Shown in pieces: positions 36,336-46,711 of a stretch of DNA of 64,000 nt. The DNA comes from Nectonema munidae (Eukaryota; Nematomorpha; Nectonematoida; Nectonematidae). Every line of letters begins with the position of its first letter. Positions within the stretch are counted from its first letter, which is position 1. The notes below the pieces were generated by a model. It saw nothing but the letters and a program-made list of their open reading frames with translations. It was not told the DNA's origin and ran no database searches. The DNA is taken from positions 124,001-188,000 of the forward strand of contig JAUIRK010000081.1 of assembly GCA_030549495.1 (NCBI GenBank), read 5' to 3'. The position numbers and the translations under genes are program-made.

Positions 36336-38774
36336 ATCTTAACCACCTACCTATCAACTTTATGATGCTGCCTCACAGCTACTCTGTTTATGTTTTTTTT
36401 AATTTTTTTTTTATAAAAAGTGCGTAGATTTGAATGCTTATGAACGCGCGTTGATCACTTAACGCAGAATACATTCGGTAAAGGAGCTTGACTTTTTAGT
36501 TGAATCAGCTTGGATTCATCCTTTTTAAGTTGAACTTGAATGGTAAAAGTTAATCACAAATTTTTGTATCTTATGCCTTTTATCACCATAAAGTTTCTTG
36601 TTTTTTCTTAAATTTTGTTAAGAAAAACTCTGAATTTTGCAGTTTTTTACATTAAATTCACTTGAATCGGCTTGAATCACATCTTTGTAGATATTTGAAT
36701 ATTTTAAAACTCATTTTCAAACAGATACTATAAAATTTTGTAAAAAACTATTATGTAAAGAAAATGGACAAGTTGTCAAGGGAAGTTTGTGTTAAATAAT
36801 TCTTAACTAATGGTTAATAACACTAAATAAGTAATAATAATAAAATATAAACCCGTAAGATCGAAAAACCTTGCTTAAAATGAAGGATACGAGGGAATTT
36901 AACTCAAAAAATGTGTTTAATGTGAATCTAACTCATAAATTAAAACCAGGTAAAGTTTTTTTAAAATGATTAATTAATACATATGAACAGTTGGATGGAA
37001 GGAAATTGTTTCTAACTTTTTGAGTTTTAAATTGAAAATAAGGAATTTAAAAAATTTTACCATTTTCAAAATCTTTATTCTTTTAATTATGGTAACTGTT
37101 GACACCATCATATTTGACTAAAATTTGAATAAATGTTTTTATTTTTTTCTAGTGGTCAATCTAAATAGTATAAATCAGCCTAAACCACATGAACCCCCAA
37201 ATACCATGCTGTTGTAAATTATTTACCATGCTACTTATTAAAAATGGACTATTTTTCCCTTATTTTAAAAAGTGTTCTAATTAAAAATCTCTCAAATTTC
37301 AATGTTTCATACTTCATAAAATTATACTCATAATATTGGCATTTTAAGAATATTTGGATATCGGATTTTTCTATTTAAATATTTTAAATTGAGTAATTAT
37401 TAAAAAATAGTTAATTTATTATTTGCTAGTTAGCTATCTAATCAGAAAGGTAGCCAAAAAATTTTTTATAAAAAAAAAAGATATAAAAATTTATAAATTA
37501 AAGAAAAATTTTTAAGCATATAGGACATCTCATTTTTTCATCCCAAGAAACGAGATAGTCCAATATTTTTTTTGAAAATTTTAATATTTTTTTTAATTAG
37601 AACACTTTTTAATAAAATGTTTAATCAAATGATTTTCACAATCTAATCTTATTTTGTGGGTTTTTCCATTGGTTTGGGAATTTTTGGAGCATTTTGACGT
37701 GTTTAGTTTGATGCGTTCAGGTATGCGTCAATGATATATACTCACGTTTACTCTCGTGTTATCAAAATGAATTGAACTTTTGAAAGTTATATGTTTTGTA
37801 ATTGACAATTTATTTTTTTCAACAATTGACATTTTGACAATTGGCATTTTTTATCTCTGAATATAAAACGTTATGAATTTAAAACATGAGGATAACTTTA
37901 TTGAGAAAAATGGATAATCCAGGAATGAAAATCGAGAATAGAATACATAACATGCTAGTTAAGAATCATAACAAATCACAAACTTTGAGTATAAACAAGG
38001 GCTTACTCAGAAATTTTAATCAAGAAGCCTGATTTTTTTAATTTTTAATTTCCAATACATGACAATATAAAATGTTTACTTTTTCAAGGAATCCAGAAAT
38101 GTGGTTCCTCTTTGTCTTTTCCACCGAGTATAAAGGGATAATACATTTAAAAACGGGATGACATGATATAAGGTAGCTTTAAATAATCGCAATGATATCA
38201 GTTCAAAACTTCATAGAAAACAAAAATCAAATGAAAGAATAGCTAAGAGAATGTGTTCAGGATAGATATAGGAAAAAGAGGCAAACAGATAAAGGATATG
38301 TTATTAACTTTGATCAAAATATGAGAAATGTCAAGTTAATAACTAACAGATGTTACTAACGATCACTTTCAATTCCACTGAATTTTTTCGGATTACTTTT
38401 AATCTCACTTGGTTAAGAGAACAACTCTTGACAAAAATCATTTTTGATCCTTCTCTTGAATGCTATCAAAATACAGGTTTGAATTTCTAGTTAAAATTAC
38501 TTTCTTTGTTCTAAAAGAAGTTTAGAGGAATCGCTTTAACTCGATTTTTGATCTGCATTAGTTAGTATCAAGTATTTTAACATATTTAAGATATCCGGTA
38601 ATTTCTGATTAAATTAAAAAAGATATCAAACAACTATTTTACCAAAGTTATAATCATTTTTATTTATAAATCATTTGAAACCAAATATAAATTGAATAAA
38701 AAGAGTGATTTTGAAGTTGAATTGACAAATTTACTTGGGTAATTTTAAATTTTTCAAAAATAACGACTTCCCCG
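36336..38774. other. AT-rich spacer, nothing recognised
   Basis: Long AT-rich sequence with no open frame above 60 codons in the usual composition range and no terminal repeats that I can see. Confidence 0.5.
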
Positions 38775-38903
38775 TTAACGACCATAATAATCAGACGATA
38801 TCTAATGTAAAGCAGAAGATTTGTATTAAAGAGCATTGATAAACACAGGCGATTTTATTTTTGTAAAGTCGACATATGTCGACATTGGGCGTTAATGGGT
38901 TAA
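38775..38903. mobile_element. TTAA MITE T1 (piggyBac-like), 121 bp
   Basis: TTAA (38,775-38,778) and TTAA (38,900-38,903) flank 38,779-38,899. The inverted right end is CCCATTAACGCCCAATG, followed by the 16-bp palindrome GTCGACATATGTCGAC. The left end TTAACGACCATAATAATC matches the inner part of it (TTAACGCCCA). Internally CAGACGAT, CAGAAGAT and CAGGCGAT recur at roughly 21-46 bp. The subterminal palindrome aligns with that of the 2.0-kb piggyBac-like element at 46,716. Confidence 0.7.
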
Positions 38904-39760
38904 AGAATCACTATAATATAAAAATAACAAAAAATAATTTCATAAATTTTTGCCGTTTGAAAAAATCAAAAGTCCTTAGGCTCATCGAACCAATATTAAA
39001 AATCCGGTTATGCCAATAATTCAGAAGATTTAAATTAAAAGTCCCGTTGACTCAAAAAAGTTTTGCACATGAAATAATTGACAAATCTTATTCGTACAAA
39101 ATACAAACTCTAAAGATTTCTATATTCATTTAGGTGGTGTAGAGTTAACCTGACAGTTGATGACAGATATTGACAGTTGGAAATTTAATGATTGACACTC
39201 AGACAATTTTAGAAAAAAAATGCGTTGAGGGTTGCCTTGCTTAGCTCTATTGCACACTTTGTGGAAGTCATAGATTAAAAAGTATATTTGAAGAGCGAGA
39301 TATGTACAGCAAAGCCCCCATTCGTGAACACTTCTATTTAGTGAATTTTTACAGTGAAAGAACGAATAATCAAACCTTTTATTGAGTTCTTAGCTGCGGT
39401 CGTTCAAATCACTCTTTTGAAACCAAATCAAATCTTAATGAAAATTTAAAATGAAAAATCAAATAAAATCAATCTAATCCAAATAATCATAAATTTGGAA
39501 ATCAAATCCCCCGATCAATAATTTCCAAAACTAGCTGATAGAATGAGATTTTTATTTTAATTCAAATGTTAAAATAGAAGAAGTGTTACTTTAACTGATT
39601 GTACTTTAAAAAGCAAAAGAGGGTGCTATTGTCAAAAATAATGTGTTTTTGGCGGGCAAAATGACGATTTTATTATGATTTTTTAAAAATTTTCATCTGC
39701 TTTTTTGATTGTATTTTGAAAAGCGAATATAAAATTAAAATATAAATCAAGATATAAGAA

Positions 39761-40388
39761 AATTTTACCATCCTTTCGTCCATACTTAATTTTTTGTTGT
39801 GGATGCATAGTAACTTCATAAGAAAAGTTATAATGATTGAATATACTGCGAATTATTTTGCTCTATGCCCCTTACTTTCCTCAAAGTCGCTAAAATGTAA
39901 AAATTTTCTATTTGCATGAATCCTATTAAAATTCATATAACTCAATCGCTTTATAGGGAACAGAAAGGTCTAGAGCTCTTTTGACGAAAAATCTCGGAGT
40001 TTTGGTAAAGTATGATATCCTATTATTGAATGTATACCCAAAAAAACCCACGCATTTTCGAAAAATCCATTTCAAATAAACACCCTTTTTGATGTGCATA
40101 TAAGTTAGCTTGGAAAAGCATTAACGTATTAACCTAATATTCGAAATTACTTACAACATCGAACACTTCATAAGGATTGGAATCATTTGTAGACTGCAAA
40201 AGCATTTCCATGTTAGGTATAAACTTTCCGTATGAAATAGGTGACAATATAGTAGGCAAAATACACTCATTTATTTCTTTTGACCATACTGACTCCTTCT
40301 GATCTTCAAGATAACGATAGCGAAAGTAAAATTCACGAGAAAACATTTTTACGTTAGCGATTGTATTGATTTCGTTAATTTTCGTTTT
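39761..40388. repeat. Duplicated block D, uninterrupted copy
   Basis: This segment of about 628 bp recurs at 46,345-48,998, where it is split by a 2.0-kb piggyBac-like element. Identity is about 95-97 percent along both halves. There are no terminal inverted repeats or obvious target duplications, so it is better described as a segmental duplication than as a transposon. The uninterrupted insertion site, ATTAACGTATTAACC, is at about 40,122-40,136. It contains the reverse-strand exon-like ORF at 40,155-40,387. Confidence 0.85.
40155..40387 (-). pseudogene. Exon-like reverse-strand ORF, copy 1 (unassigned)
   Basis: The reverse frame reads MFSREFYFRYRYLEDQ, then WSKEINECILPTILSPISYGKF, ending PYEVFDV. 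Immediately after it lies a consensus donor GTAAGT (GT at 40,154-40,153), in phase 0. The composition (Arg/Glu/Tyr/Trp, few Lys/Ile/Asn runs) is more protein-like than chance AT-rich frames. I do not recognise the family. A second copy at 48,767-48,998 keeps frame and donor but differs mostly at replacement sites, so constraint is not evident. A possible acceptor downstream is TTTACATTTTAG at 39,890-39,901. Confidence 0.4.
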
Positions 40389-40469
40389 CTTTTGACCATT
40401 TAAATTCTTGAGACTTTCTGTTTGTGTTGATAATAAAAGGCAGCATGATTCTTCCCTACCTATCCTTAC

Positions 40470-40613
40470 TACTGACTCCTTTGATCTTCAATGGCTTTTT
40501 CCAACACATTTTCATTCTCCTGGTCAAGGATAGATATGTCGTCGTCGGAGTTTTGAGAAAATATGACTTCAAAAACGTTGTCATGATACTCTCTTCCAGC
40601 TTCATAAAATTTC
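40470..40613 (-). pseudogene. Second exon-like reverse-strand segment
   Basis: On the reverse strand an acceptor TTTTGATGATTTCTAG (AG at 40,615-40,614) precedes an open stretch. It encodes KFYEAGREYHDNVFEV, an acidic part (SDDDISILDQENEN), and KAIEDQRSQ. A donor-like GTAAGG begins at 40,469. It lies just upstream (on this strand) of the exon-like ORF at 40,155-40,387, so the two could belong to one gene. However, the splice phases do not join cleanly, and no family is recognised. Confidence 0.3.
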
Positions 40614-40671
40614 CTAGAAATCATCAAAAAGAAACAAATGATCAAAAATAGTTTGAACAAAAACCTGCTTT

Positions 40672-41030
40672 TTTACTTAGGGCACAATGGGTCACTGAAA
40701 GGCACAGAAAAATGTCAAACTTTGATAAATGCTCATTTAATTTTGGTTAACTGTTATGCCTTATACAATGTTCCAAAAATAGATTTTATCCTTTAAGGCA
40801 GAATGGGTGACTGAAGATGAGACAAAAAACTCAAAATATGACAAAATTGTCGATCCAATTTTGTTTAATAGCTGTTTAGTTTTTTTTATAAATATTCTAC
40901 TATTATTCAAACTTGTCTATAATTTGCCATTTTATCATTATGATCTTTTTGACATAAAAGTTTTTGGTTTATCAAAAATAAATACAACTTAAAAAATTTC
41001 TTATGTCTGTTTATATAATGGGTCACTAAT
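40672..41030. repeat. AATGGGTCACT repeat, copy 1
   Basis: The block starts CTTAGGGCACAATGGGTCAC and ends CTGTTTATATAATGGGTCAC. An internal AATGGGTGACTGAAGATGAG copy near 40,803 repeats its start. A diverged relative with the same start and end words is at 49,935-50,336, in the same order relative to block D. The class is unknown. Confidence 0.4.
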
Positions 41031-41035
41031 GACCA

Positions 41036-41106
41036 GGGCTTCGGAGCTGGAGCCGGTGGAACAAGTGGATTTGTCTACATGGAGCCGGAGCCGGGGCTGG
41101 AGTCTG
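41036..41106 (+). repeat. GGAGCC hexanucleotide repeat
   Basis: Degenerate units of GGAGCTGGAGCCGGTGG and GGAGCCGGAGCCGGGG fill this stretch just before the Tigger remnant. It is GC-rich in an AT-rich setting. A hAT-like CAGGGCTTCGGAG start at 41,033 precedes it, but no matching right end was found. Confidence 0.55.
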
Positions 41107-41179
41107 AAAGATTAAAAATATAGCTCCTATATCTGGCAACTTAAATACATAATTGTTTCGAAAGGACTTGTTTCTGTCA

Positions 41180-42160
41180 CTCCACAGCGAAGCAGTATCA
41201 GCTGATAAATTGTGACACCCGGCCAGCCCTGGAAAGCTTCGAAAATTAATTGAGAGTGCATACCTGCTTGAAAAAGTGTTCAACATCGATGAAAACGGGC
41301 TGTTCTAGAATAAATGTCTTCCAAAACTTAAATCATGTGACCAAAAAAGCCAAAGCCAAATGAGTCACATTTTCAACGAAATGAGTGTCACGCTCATTGT
41401 GTGTGGTAATGCGGCAGATTTCAAGGTAAAACCCTGGCTTAAGTACATGTTGCCAACCCTCGGGTTCTTAGAAATAGAAATACAGACTCTTTCGGTGCAT
41501 TGAATGCACAATAAGAAACACTGGATTAAGAAAGCATAAATTGTCAGAAGAATGGTTTCACTGTTGCTTGCCTGCTGTATAGGAATATTTGCTTTTATAT
41601 TTCTTCGTTCAATTGGCTAAGTTCATGGGTCTTTATGGAAGAGGCTTTGAGAATGCAACTAAAGGAAAGTTAACCAACATTCTGTCTTTATCAATGATGA
41701 CGACTTAGAGATGACGAATGAAATAACAAGAAAATGAAGATTTAGAAAGTGAAGATTTAGAGGAGGTATTTGGTATAACAATAGAGCGCCTAACCGAACA
41801 AATGGCAAACAATATTATAAAAAAATCTTTGACGACTGGGACCCCAACATGGTAGTCCAAAATTCTATCGAATCAGCTATTGTCGTGTATAACGACATGC
41901 TGAAAGACATGAAGAAACAGCAATCTGTTGCCAAGCACAATTTTTCAACCCTTCGAAATGAAGAATTTCATTCACACACATAAAAAACTGCATCTAGGTT
42001 TTCTACTATTTCTATTAGTGCTATCATTGGGCAGAAGTATAGGGAGGATTAGAAATTCTCACCCTGTAGTCACCTTCATCGAACTGAACGGGATGTTCTA
42101 CAGCATCAACGTCTATATTCAATCATCGCGTGTTTTAATTATATGCAAGCTGTCGTTTTC
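41180..42160 (+). pseudogene. Tigger/pogo (DDE_1) transposase pseudogene
   Basis: Across frames the order is EAVSADKL, then GKLRKLIESAYLLEKVFNID and ENGLF, with the first catalytic Asp in the NIDENGLF motif (near 41,286-41,310). Next comes SVTLIVCGNAADFKVKPWL (41,380-41,440), a region matching the 'LLLCANADGSHKLKP' strand of Tigger transposases. Then follow an acidic stretch and a C-terminal EDLEEVFGITIERLTEQ / DDWDPNMVV part (41,755-41,910). The second and third catalytic Asp regions are not recognisable. Multiple stops and frame changes interrupt it. The 3' side is cut by the PIF-like MITE at 42,167; no terminal repeats of the transposon itself were found. Confidence 0.7.
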
Positions 42161-42163
42161 GAG

Positions 42164-42339
42164 TTAGGGGTCGTTCACAATTGACGTCAACCGAGACTGG
42201 AAGGGCCAGAGTCAGAAAGTTGACAAATGGCCAATTTGTTGAATGATGAATATGTAAGAGTTGATAAGAGGGAGGGGGAGGGAGAGGAGGGTTGTAACTA
42301 GTTAAAAATTGGTTGAAGTCAATTGTGAACGATACCTTA
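42164..42339. mobile_element. PIF/Harbinger-like MITE, 170 bp
   Basis: The element proper is 42,167-42,336. Left end GGGGTCGTTCACAATTGACG and inverted right end GGTATCGTTCACAATTGACT form TIRs of about 26 bp (continuing TCAACC). TTA flanks both sides (42,164-42,166 and 42,337-42,339), a 3-bp TWA duplication as PIF/Harbinger elements make. The interior has a GGGAGGGGGAGGGAG block near 42,270. Confidence 0.65.
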
Positions 42340-43097
42340 CTCTATACCACTGTTTTTCCAGCTTTATCAGTCGCGTACTCCTTTTTGGTTCAGAAACATA
42401 TGGCAAAACTACACATTTTTATTTTTATTATTAATAATTAATTTTCCTTTACATTGTTTTCTAAGTTATTTTATAGATTATAGACACCTGGGCGCGATGC
42501 CACAAAGGATAAGCGCTTAATATTTATTATATAATAGAGCAATCTACATTAGTTGACAACTATTTCTTAAAGGTTATTTACTTTTAATTTGGAGATGTTT
42601 TTATTGCAATTTTATACTCTGAACTTTTTACCGGAACCCCAATTAGCACACTTTGTAAACCTTTGCTCTATGCGAATAATCCGATGAATAAAATGACAAA
42701 ATATAAACTTATTTTCCTTGATGCTCAACGTAATTATTATTCTACTTAATCTTTTGAAATTTTATAATGCATACATAATATTGTGAAATAAAATTATATA
42801 AATACGAGGAGATTACGTGAAATAAGCTGTAATGCGGCATTTTGTGTATGTTAACTGGGTGTTATGGGGTGATTTTTAAGCGTGATTCAATTACATACGC
42901 GATTTTCCACATCCGTGGGAGGTCGCACAAACGATTCCTGGCGGACATGGGGGCTTAACCTTCGCACATCGGACTATATTTTACTAACACCAAACAGGGA
43001 ACGTCGTCGCGTTCAACTCCACTACTTCTTAGGAATATTGTACGTAATGTTTGCCATTCGAATTTCATTCATGAGTCTTTTATGATGGATACGTTTC

Positions 43098-43173
43098 TTA
43101 ACCGGTTATCGACCACAGTCAACATATGACGACTTTACAAAAATGTGAATCGTCTGATTATTCTGGTCGTTAA
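43098..43173. mobile_element. TTAA MITE T2, 68 bp, inverted relative to T1
   Basis: TTAA at 43,098-43,101 and 43,170-43,173 flank a 68-bp element. On the reverse strand it matches T1: CGACCAGAATAATCAGACGA left, then TTTGTAAAGTCGTCATATG. The subterminal GTCAACATATGACGAC corresponds to the T1 palindrome. It is a short deletion derivative of the same family. Confidence 0.65.
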
Positions 43174-46100
43174 TTTCTTTTAGTGATGGATGACTGTGCA
43201 TGTGTGCTTACTGCTTAGGCTCTCAATACAATCATATTTTATATTCAAAATGAATTATTGACACAGAAATATGAGCTTGTATTCTTGCTTTTTGAAAATG
43301 AATTTGAATGAAAATGAATTTTATGAGGAGAATGAAGTTGTATCCTTTCCATTTTTGCAATAAATTAGCAAGATGTTTTTTAAATTTCAAGTCTCTACTC
43401 AACTAAAATCAATTTCAGACACAACATATACAGAAATAAATAATCATTTGGGTGAAAATAAAAACTTATTCGCAAAATGTACTCAGTATAATGGAGAACC
43501 AAATAGAGCAAATGGGAGGACTGATTAGAAACGTTATATGTCTGAGACCAGATGGGCATAAAAACGAAGTTATGAACAAAGCTAATGCCGTGGAAAATTT
43601 TTAACATTTTTTATTATAATCTCATTTTACGTTTTTTGATATTCTTTTTATACATAACATACATATTAGTTTTCTATTTAAGAATATCGTGATATTGTAA
43701 TAAAGATAACAAAGATGATTTAAAAGTTTTATATTAAAAATTTTGATTCCTTTTCATTATTTTATGATAATCACCAAAATGATTTTAAAACACCAAAAAT
43801 TATTCTACATACTTTTTTGTTATCTTTATTGTAATTCAAATACTGTTTACAAATATATAAATTTATATTATTATATACAGCACATATATCACAAACCCAC
43901 ATCTTAAATTTTTTTGAAATTTTCCAAAATTAATCAGCTTCACCAGCGCCCCATTTGAGATGAGTGTGTTTAATACGAGTGATAAATGATCTGGATTGTT
44001 TCTTTTAGGAGTCATTTTGCATGTTTTTTAACTGATCTTAACCTTAACCGTACACGGACATTTAGCCGATAGACATTTGCCCGAACAAAAATTTTATCAA
44101 ACGAACATTTGGCCAATGGACATTTGAAAGAGGAGTATTTAACTGAAAATGTAAATACAATTTGGCATTTTTCCAGACATCTGGAAAAAAATAATATTGT
44201 TCTAATGTTAAAACACAAAACTCAATAAAATACAGTAAAATCATGATCGTATCACAACTATAAAGATATATAAAAATATGGTCATATCATAACCCATTTG
44301 TCATGTTGTAACGTCTAGTAGATAAAATGATTTAACGCATAATTTGTGCATGGAAGTTGTGAATAATAAAGAAAACAAAAATTAGCGTACAGATTTGTAA
44401 TCAGTAATGTCATATCATAACTATAGGGCAGTTAACGTCAATAAGGTCAATTTTTTTATTTTAACGTTTTTGAGGTTGGTTGAAGAACCAATAAATATAT
44501 TAAAAGCCTTTATTTTTAATTTAAAATTTTTTATACGTCAATAAAGTCACTTTTTTTCTCTAAAAAGTTAATATTTTTGAATTAGGTTAACATTTTGTTA
44601 GAAATATTTTTGAAATTCCTTCTTTCTAAATTATTCATATGGCATTTTTGAGATTTCCTTGAATACTCTCAATCTCAATTGGGCACCACTGTCGCATAAA
44701 ATAAAATAATGTTTGAATTTATATTAAAAAAACCCATAGAATAAAAAATTAAAAAATAAAAATAGAAATGAATAAAAAACATAGAATTTAAAAAGATTTA
44801 AATTCCTGAGATTAGCTTTAATCGCTCGATGTTTCCAGATGTTTTAAGTCTTTCTAATTTACTCCTTCTAGAAGGAAAAACTTGTCCACCACATCTAAAC
44901 GTTAACTGAAACTTGGGGTAAAACAAAATTGGCATACTATCTTATAAAGTAGAAATATAGACATTCAAAAGTTGAGAATAGGGGTCAAAAATGAAGGAAA
45001 ATTCATTGATTACGATCCTTAACTCTATTTATCTCCATTTGGTATATTTTTTACATCAAATTGTGAGCAAAAAGCGAGCTTTTATTAAAATGGTATCATA
45101 TGTACAAAGCGATATCCTTAAAATAAAAGGGCTTTATATTTAGAGATCTTTATAGATCTACTAAAAACTTTTATTTGTTTATTGGTTCGGGTGATAAAAT
45201 CGGTGAACAATAAAAAAAATTGCGGATACCAAAACTGATCAAACAAAAAGGCCGATACCGATCTAGTCACTACATCACTAATGGATAAATTTATAAAAAG
45301 TAGAATTTATTCAAAAACTAACGTAAATTATTTATTTTTGAAAGTTAATTGATTCATTTATTCTTTAATAAAAACAAAAGAAAAACAATTTTTCATAATT
45401 AAATGAATATTTTTTAAATAATAAAAGTTACATGAATATACTACTCAAAAAACTCTAATATACTTCCACTCTTCTTGTAGGTGTAGCATAATTTTTTTGT
45501 ATTTCAAATTTTAAAAAAAAAAAATTATAAAAATATTTTTTTTCTTTGTATACATAGATAAAGTAAAAGATTTGCTGTGAAATGTGTTTTTTGACACAAA
45601 AAGCATCTTTTTCTTTGTTGTGAAAACTTTGAAAAATGTTTCTAATCTTGAATTTCTATATTTCCACTAAAATGGATGTTGGAATATTGAAGCTCTTTGA
45701 TGTAAAATTACTAACAAATTTTTTTGCCAATTCTTGTTTGAATTCAAACAAAGAATATAAACAATAAAAGAATTTACTATTGCTGTTTCGAAAAGATCAA
45801 AAAAATTCTCAGATAAAACTTGTTGCGAGATTTGTGTTCAAAATTATATTCACTTTTAAATTGATTTGATTTATCGACTCCACCCATAAATAGATTGTAA
45901 TCGAAAATCATTGAAGGTCTTCAAATTACCTTGTCCTCTTTTCAATCTGTCTCTTTTTTGAAATTAAAATCTTTTTTCAAATCGACAGGAAAATTCCAGA
46001 AGATAAAAAATTGTCAAAATTGTAATCCTCTAAAGCTTCAGCTAACTTCATTACTACAAACTCTCCAAACCCGGAATCAGTCACTTATGTTTTTCCACAG

Positions 46101-46177
46101 TATGGATTCAAACTGTGTACAAAATGGGAATTTCCAGCCAAGGCCCAAATTTTGAAACCGCACTTAATGGTTCAGCA
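43174..46177. other. AT-rich spacer
   Basis: No gene is recognised. At 44,045-44,135 the words GGACATTTAGCC, AGACATTTGCCC, GAACATTTGGCC and GGACATTTG form a degenerate tandem array like the edges of the elements at 15,392 and 58,985. At 44,434-44,550 CGTCAATAAGGTCA and CGTCAATAAAGTCA recur about 100 bp apart. Confidence 0.45.
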
Positions 46178-46316
46178 TTAACCCATTTAAGGCCAAGCAA
46201 AGCAGACGATATCTAAAAAAAACGCAGACGATTTATATTCAAAGTCATTGAAAAATGCAGACGAAGATGAAATTACTTATGTTCCAAAATAGGAACATTG
46301 GCCGTAAACGGGTTAA
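46178..46316. mobile_element. TTAA MITE T3 (piggyBac-like), 131 bp
   Basis: TTAA at 46,178-46,181 and 46,313-46,316 flank 46,182-46,312. The TIRs are CCCATTTAAGGCCAAG and, inverted, CCCGTTTACGGCCAATG. The inverted right end continues into GTTCCTATTTTGGAAC, a subterminal palindrome. Internally CAGACGATATCT, CAGACGATTTAT and CAGACGAAGATG are spaced 22 and 33 bp. There is no coding sequence. Confidence 0.78.
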
Positions 46317-46711
46317 CATGCTATTTCATTATATTTCGGCCATTAAATTTTACCATCCTTTCGTCCATACTTAATTTTTTTTTGTGGATGCATAGTATTT
46401 TTATAAGAAAAGTTATAATGATTGAATATACTGCGAATTATTTTGCTCTATGCCCCTTACTTTCCTCAAAGTCGCTAAAATGTAAAATTTTTCTATTTGC
46501 ATGAATCCTATTAAAATTCATATAACTCAATCGCTTTATAGGGAACAGAAAGGTCTAGAGCTCTTTTGACGAAAAATCTCTGAGTTTTGGTAAAGTATGA
46601 TATCCTATTATTGAATGTATACCCAAAAAAACCCACACATTTCCGAAAAATCCATTTCAAATAAACACCCTTTTTGATGTGTATAAAAGTTAGCTTGGGG
46701 AAGCACCAATA

